A stretch of 14,030 nt of DNA from Cloacimonetes bacterium SCGC AAA252-N17 (lineage in GTDB: Bacteria; Cloacimonadota; Cloacimonadia; JGIOTU-2). Made by a program: the position numbers and the translations under genes. Positions within the stretch are counted from its first letter, which is position 1; every line of letters begins with the position of its first letter. The notes under the pieces were generated by a model. It ran no database searches. It saw only the letters and a list, made by a program, of their open reading frames with translations, and had not been told where the DNA came from. This document shows, piece after piece, positions 7,045-13,745 of this stretch. The DNA lies in NCBI GenBank assembly GCA_000404785.1, contig ASNI01000018.1, positions 1 through 14,030 of the forward strand. Reading direction: 5' to 3'.

Positions 7045-10000
7045 TTAGTATTGATTACCCCCTCGGGCTGCAAACTCCCATTCTGCTTCGGTGGGTAATC
7101 TATAACCATTAGCGCTAAAATTACAGTTTATATTCTTCCCACTTCCGCTATAGCAAGGAGTGAGCCCTTCTTTTATGCTTTTCTTATTACAAAATTCAAC
7201 TGCTTCGTACCAGCTAACATTTTTTACTGGTAAATTATCACTTTTAAATTGTGATGGATTATCAACCATAACCTCTTTCCATTGACTCTGTGTTACTTCA
7301 TATCTCCCAATATAATAATCGTCAACTGTAACATTGTGTGCTGGTCTTTCGTCTGAATTTCCAAGTGTACTACCCATATTGAAATTACTACCTTCAACAA
7401 AAATTAATTCATTTTCTTCAGCCCATATCTTATTTAACAATTCACTAGCTTTAGAATTATTTGAATCTAAAGTTAAAATATCATTACATTTTGTTTTTGA
7501 ATTAACCAAATTACCCTGTTCATATAACCTATTTGCATCTACTAATAGATATTGAATCTCTTGTTGAACCCTTTTATTTTCAGCAATTTGTTTTCGTTTT
7601 ATTCTAATATTCTCTAAGCCTTTTTTTGCCTGATTGTTATTTAGTTCATGAGATAACACTTCATTATATAATGTTTCAGCTTGACTTAAATCTCCATTAT
7701 TATAGGAATCAGAGCCGGAATGTAAAAGATTTCTGATTTTTTTCTGTAACTCTTGATTCTCGGCAATTACCTTGCGTTTTTTGTTAATGGCATCAATGCT
7801 CTCATGCGCTTGGACATATGTACTATCTAATTCTAATACCGCTAATAAATTTGACTCTGCTTCATCAAACTTATTCTTTTCAATAAGTTGATTGGCAGAC
7901 ATCATCAATTCTTTTATCTTACCAGATTTTATATATTCAATTTTCTCTCGAGCAATTACAACTTTTTCATTATTCGGATGTTTATTAATAAATTTGGAAT
8001 AAGATTCGATTGAATTTACAATTTGTGCCACCCCCCAATCATTAACTTCAATAATTTTGGGTATTTCTATAATAAGAAATATTCCCATAAGTAGAATAAT
8101 TGCAGCGAAAACGTATTTTTTAATTTTTTTTCGTTTCTTACCTCTTTTATAACATTCAATCGTCTGTTGTAAGTCTAAAGTAGTATTTCCTCTATTCTCA
8201 AAATGTTGAATATCAATTAATTTATCTATAAGATATATACTAATCCAGGTTTCCCCAGGAAGGATCATTAATTCCTTTTCTCCAGTTAGTTCAAATTCCT
8301 CGGAATATTTTAATTTCTTGTTTTCAATTTTTAACTTAATAGTATCATTCCCCACTTTACAATTCAGTTTTTTTCTTTCAATGACTTCATGGTAAATAAT
8401 TCTTTTTTTTTCCCCCTCATTTAAGGAGAACTCATAGTCTGTAAAATCAGGATTATCCATATGTAAAGTATAGTTACCTGTCTTCAATCTGATCTTCTTT
8501 CCAAATACAATATCTTTTTTATTTCCGACAATATATAGCCAAATATTTCTGTTATGGCAATCTATTGTTACATAAGCATATCTCATGTATACAAGAGTTA
8601 CTTCTTTTTGCTCTTGACTTTTTAGTTCTACACCAATCATGTTACAATAATGATCATCATCAGTTACTAAAGATACTTTGTATTTACCTTGTTTCAGTTT
8701 GAAAGTATAAGGTGTTTTATGATTTGTTTTTTCTCCATTGAGAATAATTATCTGATTCGGCTGCTTGGATTCTACTTTAAGTGAACATAGGATTGATTCA
8801 AGAATAATAGTTTTTTCTTCAATTTCTTCAATAACCACTAACTCCTCATCGGTAAGACATTCATCAGAATTAATCTTAACTGTATATGGTTCTCCGGGTA
8901 TAATATCATTAAAAGTATGAGGAGTTTTATAGGTAGTGACTTTATTATTAAAGATTATAGGTTGATTTGAGGGTTTACTTCTTACAGTTATTTTCCCTAA
9001 TATAGATTTTAGAACGATTTCTTTCTTCTCATTATTTTTAATTTTTATTTCTTGAGGTTTAGATAAGTATTGATACCCCTCAATTTGGAAAGTATGAGTC
9101 ACTTGAGGGACAATATATTTAAAGACATATGGAGTCACAAAATTTGTGCTTTTACCATTGAATGTAATAGTTTTTCCTGGAGGTTCAGTCAGAACTGATA
9201 TTTCTCCTAAGATGGATTTTAACGCAATTTCCTTCTTTTCTTTATTTTTAATTCTTACAATTTGTTCTTTTGATAAAAACTCTTTTGTGTCGATTTGAAA
9301 AGTATATTGTATACTAGGGATTATATCCTTGAATGTATGGGGTGTTACATAATTAGTCTTTTCGTCATTCATAATTATGGGCTGCTTAATTGGATCACTT
9401 GTAACTGTGACCTCCCCCATAAGAGAAACCAACTCAATAAAGAAATCATTTGATGAATTCTCTTTAATTTCAATAGTATCATATACTGTTTTGTACCCCT
9501 CATGGGATAACTCAATCTCATGTTTACCGGTGATATATCTGAAATTCCTATCAGTAAATATTTTCCTATCGATTTTTACTGTTGCATCACCCGGTACAGT
9601 TGTTAATGAGACTTTAACCATCATCTTAATTCTTGATTCATATTCTTTTGTATTAGAAGACCGTTGTACAATTTCATGATCCTCAACCGTCCCACCGAGG
9701 AGGGTGAGAATTCCATCGAAACTTTCATATCTATTTTTATAATCTTTTTCAAGACAACGCATTATGACATTATTCAACTGTTTCGAAATACTTTCTAATG
9801 GTTCAGGTTCAACTTCACGTATTTGATAATTTATATCTCCTTTATAAAATGGAGGATGCCCTGAAAGAAGCTCATACAATAATGCTCCAAAGGAGTATAT
9901 ATCACTTTCCTTACCGACATTCTTTCCCATTATTTGTTCTGGACTCATGTAAACAAGTGTACCGGAAGACGAAGTATTTTGAATCCTGCTCATGCTTGAT

Positions 10001-10668
10001 CTGACTGTCTCGGCAATACCAAAATCCATGATCTTCACTTCATCACTGCTGTTGATCATAACATTCTGAGGTTTGATATCCTTGTGGATTACATTATTTG
10101 CATGTGCATAAGCCAAGCCATGAGCTATCTGCAATGCGTATTTTACAACAATTTCCTCTGGCACTTTTTTACTTTTATGTTCAAGTTTGATCTCTGTTAA
10201 GGTCTTTCCGTCAATATACTCCATATCAATATATTTGATTCTGCTTGATTTGTGAAAGTCGTATACCCTCACTATGTTGGGATGGTTAAGCGCTATCATA
10301 GTCTGGGCTTCCCGCTGAAGATCATACATGGCTTCCCTATCATTGACTATCGCTTCTGGAATAACCTTGATCGCTTTATCAATATCCATATCCTTATCAT
10401 GGGCAAGGTAAACAGCCCCAAAACCTCCTTGCCCTAATTTGAGTTTTATTTCGTATCGTTCATCAATAATAAATCCCTTTTCAAGATCTTCGAGCCTGAG
10501 TGCTCCATATGATTGTGATGAACGTTTTACGGTTTTGTGGTTATCAAGATCCTCTTTATTTCCTTTTTTCTCATCCTCTCCTGCATATTGAGGATTGGGA
10601 GTCCCGCATTGAGGACACATCTTGTTTCCTTCCTTATATTCGGAATTACATTTTATACACTTCAGCAT
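7045..10668 (-). CDS. membrane Ser/Thr kinase: zinc ribbon, PEGA repeats, TPR, truncated FGE
   Basis: Hanks-type Ser/Thr protein kinase of 1207 aa; its target is unknown. Residues 3-26: zinc ribbon (CIKC...CPQC). About 70-326: kinase domain with GQGGFGAVY (79-87), ATP-anchoring Lys101 (AIKV), Glu120, catalytic HKDIKPQN (Asp197), DFG 215-217 and SPE 242-244; every key residue is present. About 352-692: five PEGA-type beta domains, four with a 70-residue period. About 693-845: further beta-rich sequence. A KRGKKRKKIKK patch precedes one membrane helix (852-871). 916-1082: three TPR-like helical repeats. 1087-1207: FGE/SUMF1-like domain (MGS, YEVTQSQW, RLPTEAEWEFAARGG) that stops about halfway. 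Start ATG 10668 was chosen over an in-frame ATG 8 codons upstream because AGGAGAG (10676-10682) sits 7 bases before it. Probably co-transcribed with the secreted protein gene 35 bases upstream. Confidence 0.9.
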   Translation of the reverse strand: MLKCIKCNSEYKEGNKMCPQCGTPNPQYAGEDEKKGNKEDLDNHKTVKRSSQSYGALRLEDLEKGFIIDERYEIKLKLGQGGFGAVYLAHDKDMDIDKAIKVIPEAIVNDREAMYDLQREAQTMIALNHPNIVRVYDFHKSSRIKYIDMEYIDGKTLTEIKLEHKSKKVPEEIVVKYALQIAHGLAYAHANNVIHKDIKPQNVMINSSDEVKIMDFGIAETVRSSMSRIQNTSSSGTLVYMSPEQIMGKNVGKESDIYSFGALLYELLSGHPPFYKGDINYQIREVEPEPLESISKQLNNVIMRCLEKDYKNRYESFDGILTLLGGTVEDHEIVQRSSNTKEYESRIKMMVKVSLTTVPGDATVKIDRKIFTDRNFRYITGKHEIELSHEGYKTVYDTIEIKENSSNDFFIELVSLMGEVTVTSDPIKQPIIMNDEKTNYVTPHTFKDIIPSIQYTFQIDTKEFLSKEQIVRIKNKEKKEIALKSILGEISVLTEPPGKTITFNGKSTNFVTPYVFKYIVPQVTHTFQIEGYQYLSKPQEIKIKNNEKKEIVLKSILGKITVRSKPSNQPIIFNNKVTTYKTPHTFNDIIPGEPYTVKINSDECLTDEELVVIEEIEEKTIILESILCSLKVESKQPNQIIILNGEKTNHKTPYTFKLKQGKYKVSLVTDDDHYCNMIGVELKSQEQKEVTLVYMRYAYVTIDCHNRNIWLYIVGNKKDIVFGKKIRLKTGNYTLHMDNPDFTDYEFSLNEGEKKRIIYHEVIERKKLNCKVGNDTIKLKIENKKLKYSEEFELTGEKELMILPGETWISIYLIDKLIDIQHFENRGNTTLDLQQTIECYKRGKKRKKIKKYVFAAIILLMGIFLIIEIPKIIEVNDWGVAQIVNSIESYSKFINKHPNNEKVVIAREKIEYIKSGKIKELMMSANQLIEKNKFDEAESNLLAVLELDSTYVQAHESIDAINKKRKVIAENQELQKKIRNLLHSGSDSYNNGDLSQAETLYNEVLSHELNNNQAKKGLENIRIKRKQIAENKRVQQEIQYLLVDANRLYEQGNLVNSKTKCNDILTLDSNNSKASELLNKIWAEENELIFVEGSNFNMGSTLGNSDERPAHNVTVDDYYIGRYEVTQSQWKEVMVDNPSQFKSDNLPVKNVSWYEAVEFCNKKSIKEGLTPCYSGSGKNINCNFSANGYRLPTEAEWEFAARGGNQY
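8593..9426 (-). repeat. tandem 210-bp coding repeats (PEGA modules)
   Basis: Within the kinase gene, four successive protein modules begin with SLMGEVTV, SILGEISV, SILGKITV and SILCSLKV. They start exactly 70 codons apart (9426, 9216, 9006 and 8796), and the fourth is about 68 codons long. Each also carries a P/N-rich turn, a Y-x-TPH/Y-x-F strand and a KEI-L ending. The protein pattern is regular but the sequences have diverged, so these are old duplications, not a recent DNA-level tandem array. Confidence 0.75.
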
Positions 10669-10675
10669 TCTCACA

Positions 10676-10682
10676 CTCTCCT
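10676..10682 (-). promoter_or_regulatory. ribosome-binding site fixing the kinase start
   Basis: On the minus strand this reads AGGAGAG, 7 bases upstream of ATG at 10668. The in-frame upstream ATG (10692) would overlap and precede this site and has no comparable sequence before it. The shorter protein, beginning MLKCIKC directly at the zinc ribbon, is therefore preferred. Confidence 0.7.
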
Positions 10683-10703
10683 GATAACCCACAACTGTGA
10701 GTA

Positions 10704-11870
10704 TTAATTAAAGGAATTGAGAGAAGTAATATTCCCCGTTTTCCCATCTATCTCAATGACGTTCCAGTTGGTTCCACTAACGTTTTTGGGAATGTGATAT
10801 TCTTCGACCAGTCGATTTTCTTCATAGATTCTCACAACCGCATTACTATAGCTGAGCTCATTAGAATTATTTTTATTTTTGTTTGTGTAATCATGCACAT
10901 AGTATTTATATGTTCCAGGATCAATTTCTTTTATGGTAATGGTCTCTGGTCCATAGCTGGATACATCATCCCTGTCTAGAAAATGTTGATTATTAAACAC
11001 GCACATGTTCCTGTAACTTACATGAAAAGTTCCATTACTCAAGGGCTTTGGTCCAACTAAATGAGCATCCAGGTCTCGTGGATAATTACCCCAGGAAAGT
11101 ACTATCCTTCTTTCAAGATTCTTAAGTACTGGAGAAAGATGCCCATCAATGCGAACTGGAATTTCATGTTGCCACATCGCAACAGGAACTGAATAACCTA
11201 TATACTCATCTTTAAAGAAAGAAACCTCATAATGACCGATTGGAACTGAGAAAAGATAATTGCCGTTTTCATCGGTCGTGCACTGTTCAAGTACTTCACT
11301 CGTTTTTGGATTTCTTAACTGAACTTGAACATTTTTGAGCATATCGCCGGTAACTGCATTCATGACCTCGCCATAGACAGTTCTCATACGGGGAAGTATC
11401 TCATTCACTTCAATAACGGTTCCTGTGCTTCCAAGAATATCGCACACATGCCACACATTGCCATCTTCATCAGGAGGTTTAATAGTATTTACACCCTTAT
11501 TTCCCATCGATACTTTCACTCTTATTGAACTATCCCATGAAATACTGTTCTCCTCGAATTCATCAGCCGAAAAAGCGCCCGTTACATAGAATTGATATAC
11601 GCCACTTGTGAATTGGTTTATCTTCCAGACCTGTTTTGCTTTGTCGAAGGTTTCCTCTGGAGTAACGACCTGTGCAGATCTGTCTTGTGAAGAAGATGGA
11701 ATGTTTCCTCGAAGGATTTCGCAAGCTTCTGAGCCTGCTTGTGGGAGTACCAGAAATCCCATGAGTTCGTTTTCACTAAATAAATCCCATTCAAGGGTTA
11801 TTGTTGCCTGCTGCGCATACAGGAAAGATGAAAATAACATAACTACTAAAATTATAATAATCCTTCTCAA
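10704..11870 (-). CDS. secreted beta-sandwich protein, carboxypeptidase-regulatory plus YfaP-like domains
   Basis: 388-aa exported protein of unknown function. Residues 1-19 are a signal peptide (cleavage LYA|Q). About 20-160 form a beta-rich domain ending in GNVWHVCDI, which resembles a degenerate copy of the C-terminal domain. About 162-232 are a carboxypeptidase-regulatory-like fold (VYGEVMNAVTGDML to GNYLFSVPIGHYEVSF). About 253-378 are a YfaP/DUF2135-like domain: LSWGNYPRDLDAHLVGP, FHVSYRNM, DDVSSYGPETITI, GTYKYYVHDYTN. The Asp-rich turns would suit calcium binding, but that is inference. The start is TTG at 11870: GGGAGG sits 6 bases before it, and the first downstream ATG (codon 11) would destroy the signal peptide. 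It lies 35 bases upstream of the kinase on the same strand, so the two are probably one operon. No enzyme motif is visible, so a surface or adhesion-type role is only a guess. Confidence 0.8.
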   Translation of the reverse strand: MRRIIIILVVMLFSSFLYAQQATITLEWDLFSENELMGFLVLPQAGSEACEILRGNIPSSSQDRSAQVVTPEETFDKAKQVWKINQFTSGVYQFYVTGAFSADEFEENSISWDSSIRVKVSMGNKGVNTIKPPDEDGNVWHVCDILGSTGTVIEVNEILPRMRTVYGEVMNAVTGDMLKNVQVQLRNPKTSEVLEQCTTDENGNYLFSVPIGHYEVSFFKDEYIGYSVPVAMWQHEIPVRIDGHLSPVLKNLERRIVLSWGNYPRDLDAHLVGPKPLSNGTFHVSYRNMCVFNNQHFLDRDDVSSYGPETITIKEIDPGTYKYYVHDYTNKNKNNSNELSYSNAVVRIYEENRLVEEYHIPKNVSGTNWNVIEIDGKTGNITSLNSFN

Positions 11871-11876
11871 ACTGAA

Positions 11877-11882
11877 CCTCCC
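11877..11882 (-). promoter_or_regulatory. ribosome-binding site supporting a TTG start
   Basis: The minus strand reads GGGAGG, six bases upstream of TTG at 11870. There is no in-frame ATG before codon 11. This site, together with the intact signal peptide, decides for the TTG start of the secreted protein. Confidence 0.7.
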
Positions 11883-11894
11883 AATTGAGTTTGA

Positions 11895-11925
11895 TTTATA
11901 TGAAAAAAATCTGAAATGTTGTCAA
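11895..11925 (-). promoter_or_regulatory. candidate sigma-70-type promoter for the secreted protein/kinase pair
   Basis: On the minus strand, a perfect TTGACA (11920-11925) is followed after 19 bases by TATAAA (11895-11900). The spacer is 1-2 bases longer than ideal. A transcript starting near 11888 would have a leader of about 18 bases, just enough for the GGGAGG site. No other promoter-like pair is obvious for this gene. Confidence 0.45.
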
Positions 11926-12172
11926 TAAAATCATATTATTGTCGAGGGACTGAATATAATTTCTGATTGAATTTTTCAAATTAATCGAGTTTTTATTCCG
12001 TGGAATATGAGATTAGTTCTTCTTTTTATAAATTGAACTCATGATACTCCTTTGGTTTTCATTACACCAATAATATATTCTACGTTAGAATCATAAGTAC
12101 AAACCCTCCTTCAGAAGGTTTATAAAATATAAATACATAACTTTTGTTGACATAGATTAGATTATTAGAAAA

Positions 12173-12200
12173 TTGACAGAAAAGTGAACCTTTATAGCAT
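12173..12200 (+). promoter_or_regulatory. candidate promoter of the transglycosylase gene
   Basis: TTGACA (12173-12178) followed after 16 bases by TAGCAT (12195-12200, 4 of 6 matches to TATAAT). A second TTGACA at 12147-12152 lacks a matching -10 box. The gene's AGGAGG site begins 31 bases downstream of the -10 box. Confidence 0.35.
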
Positions 12201-12243
12201 ACTCAAAAATATATTTTCATAATAAAATCTTAGGAGGAATTTC

Positions 12244-13356
12244 ATGAAAATAGTAAGTTTATTTATACTGGTAATGTTTATTGTGTCATTATCTCATACT
12301 CAAGACGATCTTTCTGATTTTGAACGATACCAACAACAACAGGAACAGGCATTTCAGAATTACAGCATGCAGCAGGATTCCTTGTTCATTCAGTATAAAG
12401 ATCAGGTTGAAAAGGAATGGAATGAGTTCGTCGAATCTACTCCTTCTGAATGGGTAACCTATTCGGAAGATTTTAAAGGTCGCAGCCAGGTTGATTTTGA
12501 AGAAGGTTCAGTAAAAGTAGAGGCTGTTGTTGATAAGGACGATCCCCAGAGTGAGCAAAAAGCAAAAGAAATTGTCAGGGAACAGCTCACAAAAATTCTC
12601 GAAGAAAATGATTCAAACAACAAACCTGTTATAGCAGACCAGATTGAAGTAAAAGGAATTGGTGAAGTAAATAAGAAAAATATTGAAGAAGCAGTAGATA
12701 AGATTGTTGAAAAAGGAACTGTCTCAGAAACAAGTGGAAAAGATAACACCAAGAAAACAAAATTTACAATTGTATTGGATTTAGTCCCGGATCATATTCA
12801 AGTCCGTATCAATAAATACAAACCCTCTATTGAGCGCCTATGTGATAAGTATTACATAGACCCTAAAGTAGCACTTGCAATAATCCATACTGAGTCATTC
12901 TATAATCCGAATGCCTACAACAGGCATGGTAACGCATACGGTATGATGCAAATTGTTCCCAAATATGCAGGTGCAACCATGAATTATGAACTTAATAAAC
13001 AGAGAAGCAATCCCACCCCCTCATATCTGTATAATCCGCAAAAAAATCTTGAGATGGGTATTGGATACATGAGATGGCTTGCTGACAATAAATGGGATGA
13101 GATCACAAACGGCGATAATCTATACTACTGTATTATATGCAGTTATAATGGTGGAACTGGAAGTGTTTATAAAGCAATGACAGGCAAATTGAAAGGGATA
13201 TCAAATACTGAATGGGACAACATGATCTCTTCATTGAATAATATGTCCAAAAAAGATTTATTCAATAAATTAAAAAGAGACATTCCATGGGAAGAAACTA
13301 GAAAATATATCCAGCTTGTGCAGGATCGTATCGATAAATATTATAAGAATATCTAA
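12244..13356 (+). CDS. MltC-like lytic transglycosylase (DUF3393 + SLT)
   Basis: Murein-cleaving enzyme that cuts MurNAc-GlcNAc bonds in the periplasm. 370 aa. Residues 1-19 are a signal peptide (about SHT|Q). About 24-60 are Gln/Glu-rich and probably coiled. About 60-185 match the N-terminal domain of murein transglycosylase C (DUF3393-type: WNEFVESTPSEWVTYSEDF, VDFEEGSVKVEAVV). About 195-365 form the SLT lysozyme-like domain with catalytic Glu217 (IIHTESFYNPNA), NAYGMMQIVP, the L-(Y)-NP-x-N segment (YNPQKNLEMGIGYM) and SYNGG. All the expected motifs are intact. E. coli MltC is a lipoprotein; this one has no Cys lipobox, so it is probably soluble. AGGAGG (12232-12237) lies 6 bases before ATG. 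A lipoprotein micro-ORF follows 29 bases later. MltC-type function is inferred from domain order. Confidence 0.9.
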   Translation: MKIVSLFILVMFIVSLSHTQDDLSDFERYQQQQEQAFQNYSMQQDSLFIQYKDQVEKEWNEFVESTPSEWVTYSEDFKGRSQVDFEEGSVKVEAVVDKDDPQSEQKAKEIVREQLTKILEENDSNNKPVIADQIEVKGIGEVNKKNIEEAVDKIVEKGTVSETSGKDNTKKTKFTIVLDLVPDHIQVRINKYKPSIERLCDKYYIDPKVALAIIHTESFYNPNAYNRHGNAYGMMQIVPKYAGATMNYELNKQRSNPTPSYLYNPQKNLEMGIGYMRWLADNKWDEITNGDNLYYCIICSYNGGTGSVYKAMTGKLKGISNTEWDNMISSLNNMSKKDLFNKLKRDIPWEETRKYIQLVQDRIDKYYKNI

Positions 13357-13385
13357 ATAAATAATTCACACCTGTGAGAGAACTT

Positions 13386-13514
13386 ATGAAACTGAAATTC
13401 TTTGCGGTTTTTTTCATAGCACTATTAATAACTATATTCTTGTGTTCTAATAACATCCCCGATTGGATATCAAGATATCAAAAGGGGAAATCGATTAAAA
13501 AAGATCAGAATTAA
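13386..13514 (+). CDS. 42-aa predicted lipoprotein micro-ORF
   Basis: Short reading frame 29 bases downstream of the transglycosylase gene. It begins MKLKFFAVFFIALLITIF and continues to LCSNN, giving a clean lipoprotein signal peptide with Cys20 as the lipidation site. The mature part is only 23 residues (CSNNIPDWIS... ending KKDQN). GAGAG (13376-13380) lies 5 bases before ATG. The post-Cys P-x-W-(I/V) resembles PPQWV just after the Cys in the lipoprotein at 121-693. It may therefore be the 5' stub of a truncated LPP20-like gene, or a genuine small lipoprotein co-expressed with the transglycosylase. I could not find a continuation in another frame downstream. Confidence 0.5.
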   Translation: MKLKFFAVFFIALLITIFLCSNNIPDWISRYQKGKSIKKDQN

Positions 13515-13538
13515 ACTGGAAATTATAAAATATCAATT

Positions 13539-13560
13539 GAAATTCCCTTATGGAATTTTC
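13539..13560 (+). terminator. hairpin after the transglycosylase/lipoprotein unit
   Basis: AAATTCC (13540-13546) and GGAATTT (13552-13558) form a perfect 7-bp stem with a 5-base loop, 25 bases after the micro-ORF stop. Only TTTTC-like sequence follows, with no long T-run. It is a plausible but not classical terminator. Confidence 0.35.
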
Positions 13561-13580
13561 TGGGATAAATTAAATTTTAA

Positions 13581-13633
13581 ACTTGAGACATGTCTGCTGC
13601 GCTGAAAGGCGAGTCGGAGAGCATGTCTTAAGT
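13581..13633. repeat. palindromic element A (imperfect terminal inverted repeat)
   Basis: ACTTGAGACATG (13581-13592) and CATGTCTTAAGT (13622-13633) are reverse complements with one mismatch in 12. They enclose a GC-rich 29-base core. The minus strand of 13613-13626 (ACATGCTCTCCGAC) matches element B at 13658-13671 in 12 of 14 positions, so the two elements appear related and oppositely oriented. Confidence 0.55.
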
Positions 13634-13651
13634 TGTCGCACTTGCGAATTA

Positions 13652-13721
13652 CTTATCACAAGCTCTTCGACCAGTCTTCTCCGCCAGCTTGCGGAATACG
13701 CCTGGGCAAGCTTGTGACAAG
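13652..13721. repeat. palindromic element B (13-base terminal inverted repeat)
   Basis: CTTATCACAAGCT (13652-13664) and AGCTTGTGACAAG (13709-13721) are reverse complements with one mismatch in 13. Inside is a second hairpin, TCCGC (13680-13684) with GCGGA (13691-13695). The 70-base unit resembles a non-coding MITE- or REP-like element. No flanking target duplication could be established. Confidence 0.55.
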
Positions 13722-13745
13722 ATAATTTATATTCCCAACCAAATA

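Larger units (their letters stand above)
11871..12243. other. divergent intergenic regulatory region
   Basis: 373 AT-rich bases between the minus-strand secreted-protein gene and the plus-strand transglycosylase gene. It contains the promoter candidates listed separately. It also has a small hairpin, CCTTC-A-GAAGG (about 12108-12118), flanked by AAACC and GGTTT, which could be an operator or a short attenuator. I see no coding potential in it. Confidence 0.45.

Noticed and set aside
7009..7045. Frameshift hiding the missing half of the FGE domain
   Set aside because: The other two minus-strand frames beyond 7060 give no FGE-like sequence before reaching lpxA, so a simple frameshift does not restore it.
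7045..7420. Kinase-FGE protein as the variable target of a diversity-generating retroelement (FGE/C-type-lectin folds are typical targets)
   Set aside because: The domain ends before the region where a variable repeat would lie. No reverse transcriptase or template repeat is visible in the window.
12101..12128. CCTTC-A-GAAGG hairpin as a terminator or riboswitch
   Set aside because: The stem is only 4-5 bp, no T-run follows, and it matches no riboswitch class I can recognise.
13366..13377. TCACA-CC-TGTGA palindrome just before the micro-ORF, possible CRP-like site
   Set aside because: The half-sites are in the reverse order of a CRP site (TGTGA-N6-TCACA) and the spacing is 2. A 5-bp hairpin is expected by chance.
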